Notes: a model not told the origin generated them from the sequence alone. DNA of 64,000 nt from Limoniibacter endophyticus (GCF_014652835.1 NZ_BMZO01000006.1:62001-126000), one strand, 5' to 3'; shown: positions 17,064 through 26,137, counted from the stretch's first letter. Numbers and translations: made by a program.

Positions 17064-18031
17064 GACCTTCTCCTCAGGACGCGCGGGTCAATCAGTGGGT
17101 AGCAAAGCTCGACGAAGAGATTGATGACCATAAACACCGCGCCGACAAAGATCAGATAGATTGCGATGACAGGAATGTCGGCGGCCTGAATCGACTGGAG
17201 GAAAAGTGACCCGAGGCCAGGCCAGGCGAAGACGTTTTCGGTCACGACGGAAAAAGCGATGATATTGCCAAGCTGTAGGCCGAGCATGGTGATGATCGGC
17301 AGGAGCGTGTTCTTGATCGCGTAATGAAACCAGATGGTGCGTTCCGGGATGCCACGTGCGCGCGCAAAACGAATATGTTCGCTGTGGCCAACCTCCATCA
17401 GCTGTGTGCGCAGCATGCGGATGATGAAGGTGATCTGGAATGTCGACAGCGTGATCGCGGGCAGGATGATGGCCTGCCAGCCCGATTTTGTCAGCAAGCC
17501 GGTGGCCCAGAAGCCTAGCTCGACGGTCTGACCGCGCCCGAAGGACGGCAGGAGGCCCAGCTGAACGGAGAAGATGACAATAAGCGCTATGCCAATGACA
17601 AAGTTTGGCAAGGTGATGCCGGCAATCGAAAAGAGCATGATGCCTCGCGCCAGGGGCGACTTCGGTTTCACGCCGCAATAGATGCCGGCCGGGATGGCAA
17701 TGATGATTGTGAAGATCAGGCTTACCACCGCCAGTTCCACCGTTGCGGGTAGCCGTTCGCCGATCAGTTTCGAGACCGGTTCCTGTGTTCGATAAGACGT
17801 TCCAAGATCGCCCTGCAGAAGGTCAGAAAGAAAACTGGCGAAGCGCGTTAGCATTGGCTGGTCGAGGCCGAGCTGTTTGATCAGCTCAGCACGCTCCGCA
17901 ACCGTCGCGTCCGCGCTCAGCAGCGAGCCGAGCGGATCTCCGAGATTGGCCACCAGCAAAAAGGCGATAAAGCTGATAATAAGCAAAACCAGCAAGGTCT
18001 GGCCAATGCGTGAGGCTGTGTATGACAACAT
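17060..18031 (-). CDS. Peptide-type ABC transporter permease (DppB/OppB-like)
   Basis: A 323-residue inner-membrane protein of the DppB group. It has an N-terminal helix, an external loop with GLDQPMLTRFASFLSDLLQG, and the coupling segment FARARGIPERTIWFHYAIKN. It starts 10 bp after the ArgE-like gene. With DppC it forms the channel of this importer. Confidence 0.92.
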   Translation of the reverse strand: MLSYTASRIGQTLLVLLIISFIAFLLVANLGDPLGSLLSADATVAERAELIKQLGLDQPMLTRFASFLSDLLQGDLGTSYRTQEPVSKLIGERLPATVELAVVSLIFTIIIAIPAGIYCGVKPKSPLARGIMLFSIAGITLPNFVIGIALIVIFSVQLGLLPSFGRGQTVELGFWATGLLTKSGWQAIILPAITLSTFQITFIIRMLRTQLMEVGHSEHIRFARARGIPERTIWFHYAIKNTLLPIITMLGLQLGNIIAFSVVTENVFAWPGLGSLFLQSIQAADIPVIAIYLIFVGAVFMVINLFVELCYPLIDPRVLRRRS

Positions 18032-18041
18032 GGCTATTCAC

Positions 18042-19193
18042 TCAGCAGCAGCGGTCGCCCAAATCTTCCAGAAAGGCGACGCATGATTTCAGTTCGCTGA
18101 TCGCGATGGACTCGTCAGGCTGATGCGCGTCGGCGATATCGCCTGGTCCGATGACGACCGAAGGAATACCGGCATTCTGGAAAATGCCTGCTTCTGTCCC
18201 GTAGGGTACGGCGCGAGGAGCTACTTTGCCCAAGCGGCCGAGAAGATCGGTCTCAAGCGTGGCATCATTCGTCGGTTTCAGCCCCGGAATGCGTGCCTGG
18301 ACATCGAAACGGATGCCGCACTCAGGATCGACCGCCTTCATGGCGGGTTCGATCTTCTCGCGCGCAAAATCCCGCATGCGGTCAAGCACAGCGAGATCGC
18401 TTTCGCCGGGAATGATCCGCATTTCCCAGAAGAATTCGCAAGCTTCAGCAACGATGTTACCGTGCAGGCCACCGCTGATCTGATTGACCTGGATCGTTGA
18501 ATAAGGAGGATCAAGGCCTTCGAACTGCGGGCCGTTACGCATATCGTCACGGATGCGATTGATTTCTGCGATCATTTCACCGGCTGCCATGACGGCATTG
18601 ACGTAGCGATCCGGTTGGGAGGAATGTCCCGGTTTGCCGATAATGCGGGTCCATCCGATCAGGCCACCCTTATGGGCCGAAATCATGTCCATTCCGGTCG
18701 CCTCGCCGATAACGGCAAGACTGGGCCGCACGTGCTCCTGTCCCAGCCATTCAGCCATCGAGCCGACGCCGGTGCATCCGACCTCTTCGTCATATGAGAA
18801 GGCCAGATGAACCGGGCGTTCGAGCATACGAGCACTCAGCGCTGGAAGCGCCGCAAGACAGCATGCCAGGAAGCCCTTCATGTCCGTTGCGCCCCGGCCG
18901 ACGAGGCGCTCCTCCTGCTGACGCAGCACCCATGGGTCCCCGCTCCACGCCTGCCCTTTTGTAGGCACGACGTCCGTATGGCCGCTAAAGACAATACCGC
19001 CTTTTTCTTCCGGTCCGATGGAAACAAGAAGATTGGCTTTTGTGCCTTCCGGATTAGGAAAACGACGGAAGCGCGCGCCAAATGGCGCTGCCACAGTCTC
19101 CACATGGTCGAGTAGAGCAAGGTTGGACTCTGCGCTTACAGTCGGGAACGCGATCAAATCGGCCAGATGTCTTTCTACAGTCGCAGTCGCCAT
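18042..19193 (-). CDS. Acetylornithine deacetylase-like M20 hydrolase
   Basis: A 383-residue ArgE-type M20 deacylase. Metal and catalytic motifs are FSGHTDVVP, GRGATDMKGFLA, DEEVGCTGVGS and, near the end, VVIGPGDIADAHQPDE. ArgE hydrolyses N2-acetyl-L-ornithine, but paralogues in transporter operons often act on other N-acyl amino acids. Here it sits directly after the SBP gene (TAATG overlap) and before DppBCDF, so a catabolic role on the imported substrate is more likely than arginine biosynthesis. Confidence 0.87.
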   Translation of the reverse strand: MATATVERHLADLIAFPTVSAESNLALLDHVETVAAPFGARFRRFPNPEGTKANLLVSIGPEEKGGIVFSGHTDVVPTKGQAWSGDPWVLRQQEERLVGRGATDMKGFLACCLAALPALSARMLERPVHLAFSYDEEVGCTGVGSMAEWLGQEHVRPSLAVIGEATGMDMISAHKGGLIGWTRIIGKPGHSSQPDRYVNAVMAAGEMIAEINRIRDDMRNGPQFEGLDPPYSTIQVNQISGGLHGNIVAEACEFFWEMRIIPGESDLAVLDRMRDFAREKIEPAMKAVDPECGIRFDVQARIPGLKPTNDATLETDLLGRLGKVAPRAVPYGTEAGIFQNAGIPSVVIGPGDIADAHQPDESIAISELKSCVAFLEDLGDRCC

Positions 19194-20842
19194 TATTCGG
19201 CAACCTTGAAATAGCGCAACGGGTAGCCGAGATCAGCAGGCTGGACCACTTCAACCCCGTCGCGGACACCCCAGAGCTGCTTCAACTGGTGGATCGGAAT
19301 GAAGCCGACATCATCCTTGATGATTTGCAAGGCCTCGCCAATCTGGGCTGTGCGTTTGGCAGGATCGGTTTCCTTGCCGCTGGCGACGATCAACTCGTCG
19401 ACCTTCGGGTTGGAATAACCGCCAATATTGAAGGAGCCCAAACCTTTTTCTGGATCCCGTGTCGTCGCGATCGACGTCATGAAAATATGCGCGTCGTATG
19501 TAAAGGGCGAGTAGCCGAGAAGTGCCAAACTGGTATTGTATTCAGGCGGATTGACCTGTTTTGCCCACTGGCTCGTGGTCTGCGCACGTGGCGTGACCTT
19601 AATTCCGATACGGTCCAGCGATGCTGCAATTGCAAGGCAGGTTGCCTCGTCGTTCATGAAGCGATCATTGGTGCAATCCAGCGTTACGGCGAAGCCTTCG
19701 CCATAACCTGCCTCTTCCATCAGCGCCTTTGCCTGGTCGACGTCGGCTGCAACCGGCGTGGCCAGTTCGGACGTGTTGCCTGCGACTTCTATGCCGATCG
19801 GCGTTCCGATCGGGGTCGAATAGTTTCGCATGATCCGTTTTTGAATCGCCGTGGTGTCGATGGCCAGCTGCATGGCCTTGCGAACTTTTACATCCTTGAA
19901 CGGGTTCTTGTCCTTGACGCTCCCGAAAATCAGTTCGTCGCGCGCCACGTCCGGCTGGAGATAAATTGTTCGCAGATCATTGCCGGCCTGAACGCGGAAG
20001 CCGGTCGTCTGGTCGATGCGTCCGGTATCCTGCGGTGGCACGCTCTCGATCATGTCAACCTCCCCGGAAAGGAGCGCTGAGACACGCGTGGAAGGATTGG
20101 GAATAATGAAGAAGGTGGCCTTATCGACATTGCCCGAAAGCTTGTCCCACCAATCCGGATTTGCTTCGAAAATCGTCTTAACGCCGGGATCACGGGAGCT
20201 GATCTTATAGGGGCCGGTGCCATTCACGTTCCGATTGGCGTAGGTTTCGGTGCTGTTATTGGCGGAACCAGGGGCGACGGCGCCGTTCTCCTCCGCCCAT
20301 TCCTCGTCCATGATAAACCAGTTGACGATCTGGTTCGGCAGGATCGGATTGGGAGCAATCGTCTTGATGACTACCTTGTAATCCCCGTCCTTCTCGATCG
20401 ACGCCATGGACGCGATGTTCGACTTGATTCCACCGGCCTTGCCGCGGGTCAGGGAAAAGATCACATCGTCAGCTGTGAAGGGATTGCCATTGTGGAATTT
20501 TACGCCCTCGCGCAGCGTGAACTCCCAGCTCAGATCATCGATCTGCTTCCATTCGGTCGCTAGTGCGGGCTCGAGTTTCTGTTCGGCATTACGGCGAACC
20601 AAGGGCTCATAAACATTGCTTAGAACCGCGAAAATGAGGGTATTGGAAACCGCATGTGGGTCCAGCGTATAAGCATCGAGCGGGCCAGCAAACTTAAACT
20701 CGGCCGCGTTCGCCGAGCCTGTGGAGACTCCCATCGCAGCGACCATTGCGGCCAGGGCCACCGATGCGATTCCCGCGCGGGCCCGCGTTTTTGATGGCGT
20801 CCAGGATTCAAGGCGTGAAATTACTGTGTGCTGCCGCAACAT
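19193..20842 (-). CDS. Periplasmic solute-binding protein, family 5 (peptide/opine type)
   Basis: A 549-residue SBP of the DppA/OppA family. It has an N-terminal signal peptide with hydrophobic core IASVALAAMVAAMGVSTG, probably cleaved after SANA near residue 47. The family features DPHAVSN, ATEWKQIDDLSWEFTLREGVKFHNG and DVIFSLTRGK are visible. It is the first gene of the leftward operon and should decide substrate choice. The ATG at 20842 has GGGAG about eight bases upstream. The 189-bp upstream gap contains a copy of the candidate GntR operator. Confidence 0.92.
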   Translation of the reverse strand: MLRQHTVISRLESWTPSKTRARAGIASVALAAMVAAMGVSTGSANAAEFKFAGPLDAYTLDPHAVSNTLIFAVLSNVYEPLVRRNAEQKLEPALATEWKQIDDLSWEFTLREGVKFHNGNPFTADDVIFSLTRGKAGGIKSNIASMASIEKDGDYKVVIKTIAPNPILPNQIVNWFIMDEEWAEENGAVAPGSANNSTETYANRNVNGTGPYKISSRDPGVKTIFEANPDWWDKLSGNVDKATFFIIPNPSTRVSALLSGEVDMIESVPPQDTGRIDQTTGFRVQAGNDLRTIYLQPDVARDELIFGSVKDKNPFKDVKVRKAMQLAIDTTAIQKRIMRNYSTPIGTPIGIEVAGNTSELATPVAADVDQAKALMEEAGYGEGFAVTLDCTNDRFMNDEATCLAIAASLDRIGIKVTPRAQTTSQWAKQVNPPEYNTSLALLGYSPFTYDAHIFMTSIATTRDPEKGLGSFNIGGYSNPKVDELIVASGKETDPAKRTAQIGEALQIIKDDVGFIPIHQLKQLWGVRDGVEVVQPADLGYPLRYFKVAE

Positions 20843-20934
20843 GGGGCAAACTCCCTATCGTTCCCACTTTATAGTTCTCGCCTTTTGGCGACTTGGATTG
20901 GGAGGATAAGGGAAATAGCTGCATGTGCAAGTAA

Positions 20935-20948
20935 ATTTTGATCAAATG
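20935..20948. promoter_or_regulatory. Candidate GntR/FCD operator, copy 2
   Basis: On the minus strand this reads CATTTGATCAAAAT. It is nearly identical to CATTTGATCAAGAT at 21860-21873 and matches the site at 10248-10263. It lies about 95 bp upstream of the SBP start, inside the only non-coding gap before the eight-gene operon. Confidence 0.55.
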
Positions 20949-21031
20949 CGCATGTGCCCCTGGAGATCCACGCGCTGTTGTGGAGCCTTGCGTGAAATAT
21001 GTCCCACCACGCCGGCTGAGTTTGCATGTAT

Positions 21032-21739
21032 TTAGCCGCGCATCACAGACCCGGCGGGAGTGAGTAGCGTGCGGATCAGGTCACGGGTCGTCTGAATGTC
21101 CTCGCGCATCATGGCACGAGCACGCTTTGCGTCTCCTTCGCGCAGCGCAGTAATGATCTGTCTGTGAATGCGTTCGAAATCGTCTGTCTTCCCGTTCTGG
21201 ATCTCTCGCTCCACATGATCGGACAATAATCGCATGTAAGGGCCGAAGCGAAGCCAGAGCATCAGAATCAACTGATGGAGGACTTTCGATCCCGACATCT
21301 CATAGACTGCGAAGTGAAATTCCTGGTTCTTGCGCAGCATCCCCAGAACGTCGCCCGCATCACCGAGACGGGCATGCTCCTTCGACAACGCTTCGGCCGT
21401 ATTTATCTGTTCTACTGTTGCCTGTTTCGCGGCTTCTTCCGTGGCTGTTCCTTCGAGCGATAGCCGTGCAAGACATATATCGTCGAGGTTCTCGCGCGAG
21501 ACTGCGGGGACGCGTGCCGATCCATTGCTGCCAATTTCAAGCGCTTTTTCGGCGGCGAGCCGTCGCAGTGCTTCTCGTACCGGCATGTGACTGGTACCGA
21601 ACTCAGAGGCGAGAGAGGAAATCGTTATCGCTTGAGAGGGCTCGAATTGTCCCCACATCAGTGCCTGCTGCAACTGCTCGTACACGCCATCCTGCAGGGT
21701 GAAGCGTGTTGATACTTTTGAAAGCGTGGCACCTGCCAT
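21032..21739 (-). CDS. GntR-family transcriptional regulator, FCD subfamily
   Basis: A 235-residue regulator. The N-terminal winged HTH includes ISSLASEFGTSHMPVREALRR. The C-terminal all-helical FCD domain has the metal-ligand pattern DDICLARLSLE, then FHFAVYEMSG, then ERIHRQIITALREGD. AAAGGAA precedes the ATG. FCD regulators usually sense organic acids or amino-acid derivatives and bind short palindromes. It lies between the peptide-type operon and the amino-acid ABC genes, and candidate operators flank it on both sides, so it probably controls both units and itself. Confidence 0.9.
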   Translation of the reverse strand: MAGATLSKVSTRFTLQDGVYEQLQQALMWGQFEPSQAITISSLASEFGTSHMPVREALRRLAAEKALEIGSNGSARVPAVSRENLDDICLARLSLEGTATEEAAKQATVEQINTAEALSKEHARLGDAGDVLGMLRKNQEFHFAVYEMSGSKVLHQLILMLWLRFGPYMRLLSDHVEREIQNGKTDDFERIHRQIITALREGDAKRARAMMREDIQTTRDLIRTLLTPAGSVMRG

Positions 21740-21859
21740 CTAAAATTCCTTTCTGAAGACCTGATATTCAAAGCTTCGCGCCGAGACTCCCTCTGGAGCC
21801 GCCCTCTGCGGGCATTCACGCGCGTGGGTTTCCACGAATCGACCTTTTCGCAAAAGTAT

Positions 21860-21873
21860 CATTTGATCAAGAT
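21860..21873. promoter_or_regulatory. Candidate GntR/FCD operator, copy 3
   Basis: CATTTGATCAAGAT in the 233-bp gap between gntR and the divergent SBP gene. This is where an autoregulatory site controlling both directions would be expected. Confidence 0.55.
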
Positions 21874-21972
21874 TTCATTGGACAAGGCGTTTTCTCTCGC
21901 ATCATATTAGGCGCAGGAACACCCCGAATAATGCAGAAGAATTGCATCGGGGGCATTTTCGGGAGCCTACGC

Positions 21973-22761
21973 ATGCTTAAATTCGGAACCTTACTCGCCT
22001 CTGCCCTGCTGGTATCGATGGCCACTCTCGGAGCGAAGGCTGAAACCTTTGTCCTCGGGGCCTATCCATCCAACCCGCCCTGGGAGTTCAAGAACGAGCG
22101 AGGTCAATTCGAAGGCTTTGAGATTGACGTTGCACAAGAGGTTGTCAAGCGCCTCGGGATGGAGCTGGAAATTTCCGACCTTGGCTTCCAGGCCTTGTTT
22201 GCCGCCACGAGTTCCGGTCGCATTGATGGTGCGGTTTCTTCGATTTCCATCAATAATGACCGTCTTCAGACACAGTCCTTCACGCAGCCCTACTATGACA
22301 GCGATGGAACTATAGTTGGAAGAGAAGCCTCCGACATAGCGTCCCTGGAAGATTTGAAGGACAAGACGATTGGCGTGGTGGCGGCGACGACCGGCGCCAA
22401 GTGGGCGGAAGAAAATCGCGAGAAATACGGGATCGGCAACGTCACCAGCTATTCCGCCCAGCAGGACCTCCTTCTCGACGTTCGAAACGGACGTATCGAC
22501 GGCGGTGCGGGTGAACTGGCTGGTTTCCAATATGCGATGACTAAAACGCCTGGCTTGAAGATCCTGGTGCGGATTCCTACCGGTGAACGCTTCGCGATGA
22601 TGATGAAAAAGGATCATCCCCTGCTAGAGAAGGTGAACGCCGCTCTGACGGAAATGAAGCAGGACGGCACGATGATTGGCATCCACAAGAAGTGGTTCGG
22701 CGTTGAACCCACCCCGGACACGAGCACGGTGACGCCGTCGGATCTGCCGAAGGCACAGTAG
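21973..22761 (+). CDS. Polar amino acid ABC transporter, substrate-binding protein 1
   Basis: A 262-residue SBP family 3 protein. It has a Sec signal peptide (hydrophobic core TLLASALLVSMATLG, cleavage probably after AKA at about residue 23) and the family start YPSNPPWEFKNERGQFEGFEIDVA. Start 21973 is chosen for GGGAG about seven bases upstream; an in-frame ATG at 21931 would add 14 residues before a normal signal peptide. It is divergent from gntR and followed by a terminator-like hairpin and a permease gene. Confidence 0.9.
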   Translation: MLKFGTLLASALLVSMATLGAKAETFVLGAYPSNPPWEFKNERGQFEGFEIDVAQEVVKRLGMELEISDLGFQALFAATSSGRIDGAVSSISINNDRLQTQSFTQPYYDSDGTIVGREASDIASLEDLKDKTIGVVAATTGAKWAEENREKYGIGNVTSYSAQQDLLLDVRNGRIDGGAGELAGFQYAMTKTPGLKILVRIPTGERFAMMMKKDHPLLEKVNAALTEMKQDGTMIGIHKKWFGVEPTPDTSTVTPSDLPKAQ

Positions 22762-22783
22762 CACGAGTGCTCACCGGTGCTTG

Positions 22784-22816
22784 GAAGCCAGCCTCTTGTG
22801 GCTGGCTTCTTTTCTC
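22784..22816 (+). terminator. Intrinsic terminator/attenuator between SBP and permease genes
   Basis: A perfect 10-bp inverted repeat (GAAGCCAGCC / GGCTGGCTTC) with a 6-base loop, followed by TTTTCTCT. It sits 22 bp after the SBP stop. It would allow high SBP and lower permease expression from one promoter. Confidence 0.75.
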
Positions 22817-22849
22817 TGCGGCAGCCACAATATCGATGAAAGTGAAATC

Positions 22850-23533
22850 ATGGAACTGATCGACACGTTCTTCAACTGGGACATTCTTGTTCGTTCTTTT
22901 CCCATATTGCTGCGTGGCCTTGGCAATACGCTTCTGCTCGGGATAACCGCCATCATCTGTGGCGGACTGTTGGGTGTGGGCATTTGTCTTGTCAGGTTGT
23001 ACGGCCCCAAATTTTTTCGGCTGCTTGCTGTAGGGTATATCGACATATTGCGAGCAATGCCGGTTCTGGTTCTGCTTATTCTTATTTACTACGCCCTGCC
23101 CTTCGTCGGCATACGCTTCTCGTCCTTCACTTCCGCAGCGCTCGCGCTCAGCCTGGTTCTTGCGGCGTTCACCGCAGAAGTTCTGCGTGCGGGTATTCAG
23201 GCAATCCCGCGCGGGCAGTTCGAGGCTGCCAGTGCACTGGGCTTGTCGTTCTTCCTTACAATGCGCAAAGTCATCCTGCCGCAAGCCATGCGGATCGTCA
23301 TTCCTCCCCATACATCAAACTGTGTCTCGATCATGAAAGACACGGCTCTCGCCTCGGTCGTGGCGATGCCTGACCTGCTCAAGCAGGCGAATGATACTCA
23401 AGCCTTGATGGCGAACCCGACGCCCCTGATCGGCGCTGCAATCATCTATATCGCCCTTCTCTGGCCGATGGTGCGGCTTGTTGCCTGGCTTGAAGTGCGT
23501 GCTCAAAATCAACGGTCTTTCGTGAGCAAATAG
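22850..23533 (+). CDS. Polar amino acid ABC transporter, permease 1
   Basis: A 227-residue inner-membrane permease of the HisM/GlnP type. The glutamine-type permease pattern RGLGNTLLLGITAIICGGLL is near the N-terminus. The coupling loop is FEAASALGLSFFLTMRKVILPQA. Start ATG at 22850 was chosen over an upstream TTG that would lie inside the terminator hairpin. No ATPase gene is adjacent; the nearest is at 25328. Confidence 0.9.
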   Translation: MELIDTFFNWDILVRSFPILLRGLGNTLLLGITAIICGGLLGVGICLVRLYGPKFFRLLAVGYIDILRAMPVLVLLILIYYALPFVGIRFSSFTSAALALSLVLAAFTAEVLRAGIQAIPRGQFEAASALGLSFFLTMRKVILPQAMRIVIPPHTSNCVSIMKDTALASVVAMPDLLKQANDTQALMANPTPLIGAAIIYIALLWPMVRLVAWLEVRAQNQRSFVSK

Positions 23534-23556
23534 CGGCATTTCAAGGGGGAACGATC

Positions 23557-23600
23557 GGGGTATGACTAAAAGTCATGCAAGACCCCTCTTTTGTCGTTTT
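23557..23600 (+). terminator. Intrinsic terminator after permease 1
   Basis: A nested stem: GGGGT pairs with ACCCC and encloses ATGACT-AAA-AGTCAT, followed by TCTTTTGTCGTTTTTTC. It is located 24 bp after the permease stop. It separates the first SBP/permease pair from the second transport set. Confidence 0.7.
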
Positions 23601-23772
23601 TTCTTTGGCCAGGGGTGGGCCATGAATGACTCGATCATGCTTCTCTCCGAGAGGAACAGTGAGTGAAGCAGGAGTCTAGGGTAATGGCTGCTGCCTGAAG
23701 CGCCATCTGAAAAGCGTTTAGCGCGCTCAGTCGTGCCGCAAGTGCTGACGATAAAAATGACAGGGGAACAAG

Positions 23773-24609
23773 ATGATCAATAGACGTACCTTCAACAAAT
23801 TCGCGGGACTCGGTGTCGTAGCATCTGCATTGATGCCGTTTGCGACCACCCAAGTGCGGGCGGCTAGCTCGCTGGAGAGGGTCAAATCCTCGGGGGAATT
23901 GCGCATAGGCGGCGTCGCGGACGGTGCACCCTATTATCAGAAAAGCCTGACGGATGGTCAGTGGCGCGGCTTCTATATAGATATTTGTCAGAAGCTTGCT
24001 GACGATCTGGGTGTCAAGCTGAAGATTACGGAGACCACCTGGGGCAATTCCGTCCTCGATCTGCAATCTCAGAAGATTGACGTCTTCTTTGGCCTGAACC
24101 CCACCCCTGCGCGGGAAAAGGTCATCGATTTTTCTGGTCCGGTCTTCAAGAACGCCTTCACGATGATCAAGCGTAAGGATTTGGAGGCTAAAAGCTGGGA
24201 GGATTTCAATAAGTCGAATATTCGGATCGCGGTCGACGCCGGCTCCTCTCACGATTCAGCGATGGGGCGCCATGCACCCAACGCTACGATATCGCGGTTG
24301 AAGACGGCAAGCGATGCCACGGCAGCGCTGCAGTCCGGGCGTGCTGACGCACAGTGCCTGGTTCTAGTCCTTGCTCTCAGCCTTGTTGCGAAGAACCCGG
24401 CGATTGGCGATCTCGTGATGCCCACCCCCCTCGATTTCACTACTTCCAACGCTGGCTTTCGCCGTGAAGACGATGCCTCCTGGCGTGAATTTGTTGACAA
24501 ATGGATTTCCGAACATCGCGAAAGCGGTTTCATCAAGTCGACCATCATCAAGAACATGGAATTGGTCGGCGTCAAGGAAACGGATCTTCCTGACGACTTC
24601 GAGATCTGA
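23773..24609 (+). CDS. Amino acid ABC transporter, substrate-binding protein 2 (Tat-like signal)
   Basis: A 278-residue SBP family 3 protein. The N-terminus NRRTFNKFAGLGVVASALMP has the twin-arginine pattern followed by a mild hydrophobic stretch, and cleavage is likely after VRA near residue 30. The body has DGQWRGFYIDICQKLADDLG and SQKIDVFFGLNPTPAREK. GGGGAACAAG precedes the ATG. It forms a set with the permease at 24669 and the ATPase at 25328. Confidence 0.88.
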   Translation: MINRRTFNKFAGLGVVASALMPFATTQVRAASSLERVKSSGELRIGGVADGAPYYQKSLTDGQWRGFYIDICQKLADDLGVKLKITETTWGNSVLDLQSQKIDVFFGLNPTPAREKVIDFSGPVFKNAFTMIKRKDLEAKSWEDFNKSNIRIAVDAGSSHDSAMGRHAPNATISRLKTASDATAALQSGRADAQCLVLVLALSLVAKNPAIGDLVMPTPLDFTTSNAGFRREDDASWREFVDKWISEHRESGFIKSTIIKNMELVGVKETDLPDDFEI

Positions 24610-24668
24610 TTTCCACGCTGCGGGACATTCGCCCCGTGCAGCCCCATTTCTTATGAGACTTGTTAAAG

Positions 24669-25331
24669 ATGTACGAGTGGAACTTCGCGCTCCTTTGGGA
24701 TTACCGATGGCTTTTACTGCAGGGAATGGGCATGACCATTGCCCTCACCGCCGCGATCGTATTCGGTGGACTGGCCGTCGGTCTGACTTCCGCGATCTGT
24801 CTCCTGTCTCCTTACAGATTGTTGCGGGTCGTCTCGCTTGGCTTCATCGAAGTATTTCGTTGCACACCGATCCTGGTTCAGCTGATCTGGTTTTACTACG
24901 CCCTGCCAATCCTGGCAGGCGTAGAGATGACGCCGATGACGGCTTCGGTCTTGGCGCTATCTCTCTATGGCGGATCGTTTTACGCCGAGATTATCCGCGG
25001 CGGCATTGTTTCAATAGATCCGGGGCAATCGGAGGCAGCGGCGGCGCTTGGTATGACGCCTGCGAAAACCATGCGTCGCATCGTGCTTCCACAGGCCTTG
25101 CGGCGCATGATGCCCGCGATGATGAATCAATCAATTTTGCAATTCAAAAATACCTCTCTTGTCTCAGTTCTGGCGGTTCCCGACCTCGTTTATCAGAGTC
25201 AGATGATCGCCCATGATAGTTTCCGACCGCTTGAGACCTACACCGCCGTGGCTGTCGCCTATTTCATGATCCTCTTCCCGCTAACGCTTTTTGTACGCCA
25301 TCGCGAACGGAAAAACGGAGAGAAGCGATGA
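24669..25331 (+). CDS. Polar amino acid ABC transporter, permease 2
   Basis: A 220-residue permease of the HisQ/HisM family. It has LLLQGMGMTIALTAAIVFGG near the N-terminus and the coupling loop SEAAAALGMTPAKTMRRIVLP. The ATG at 24669 is preferred; an in-frame TTG nine bases upstream lacks better support. The gene overlaps the ATPase gene by four bases. Confidence 0.9.
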   Translation: MYEWNFALLWDYRWLLLQGMGMTIALTAAIVFGGLAVGLTSAICLLSPYRLLRVVSLGFIEVFRCTPILVQLIWFYYALPILAGVEMTPMTASVLALSLYGGSFYAEIIRGGIVSIDPGQSEAAAALGMTPAKTMRRIVLPQALRRMMPAMMNQSILQFKNTSLVSVLAVPDLVYQSQMIAHDSFRPLETYTAVAVAYFMILFPLTLFVRHRERKNGEKR

Positions 25332-26107
25332 CTTCGAGCACTCCGATGATAGAAGTAACGCAGCTCAGAAAAAGCTTCGGAAAACTCGATGTTTTGAAGG
25401 ATATCAATCTAAGCGTCGAACATGGCGGTGTGGTCGCGTTGATCGGTCCTTCCGGTTCAGGAAAGTCAACTTTGCTGCGCTGCCTTAACCTCCTTGTTCA
25501 ACCAGACGATGGTAGTATACGCGTCGGAGAGAAATCGTTCAGGTTCGGCCAAGGGACGACCGCGCCCGGCTCCCGCTCACTGGCAGCATTTCGTGCGCAG
25601 ACTGGTATGGTTTTCCAGAATTTCAATCTCTTTCCACATATGAACGTGATTGAGAATGTGATGGAAGCGCTCGTTCAAGTGCGACGTATGCCCAAAGCTA
25701 AAGCCCGTGATTTGGCGATGGCACAGCTTCAAAGAGTCGGACTGGACGACAGAGCGCAGCAGGGAACCGAGACCCTATCTGGCGGTCAGAAGCAGCGTGT
25801 AGCAATTGCTCGCGCACTGGCCATGGAACCGAGGGTAATGTTGTTTGATGAAGCTACGTCCGCGCTCGATCCGGAACTGGTGGGCGAGGTTTTGCAGATC
25901 ATGCAGAAATTGGCGAGCGGCGGCATGACGATGGTTATCGTCACGCATGAAATCGCCTTTGCGAGGGACGTCGCCGATCGCGTTATCTTTATGCGCGATG
26001 GCTACGTCGTTGAAGAAGGTCCAGCGCGCGAAACGATCGACAACCCGGCGATGGAAGCGACCAGATCTTTCCTCAGTCACTTCCACAAAGCCCACAGGCT
26101 CGTTTGA
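25328..26107 (+). CDS. Polar amino acid ABC transporter, ATP-binding protein
   Basis: A 259-residue ATPase of the GlnQ/HisP group. It has Walker A GPSGSGKST, Q-loop FQNFNLFPHMNV, signature LSGGQKQR, Walker B VMLFDEATSALD and H-loop IVTHE. It is the only ATPase for the two SBP/permease sets in this block. Confidence 0.93.
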   Translation: MTSSTPMIEVTQLRKSFGKLDVLKDINLSVEHGGVVALIGPSGSGKSTLLRCLNLLVQPDDGSIRVGEKSFRFGQGTTAPGSRSLAAFRAQTGMVFQNFNLFPHMNVIENVMEALVQVRRMPKAKARDLAMAQLQRVGLDDRAQQGTETLSGGQKQRVAIARALAMEPRVMLFDEATSALDPELVGEVLQIMQKLASGGMTMVIVTHEIAFARDVADRVIFMRDGYVVEEGPARETIDNPAMEATRSFLSHFHKAHRLV

Positions 26108-26137
26108 CCAACGCAGATACTTACGATGGAAATCAAG

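Noticed and set aside
19082-20080. Long open frame on the plus strand (about 330 codons) over the SBP gene
   Set aside because: It lies opposite a clearly recognised family 5 SBP and the start of the ArgE-like gene, has no ribosome-binding site and no recognisable domain. High-GC codon shadow.
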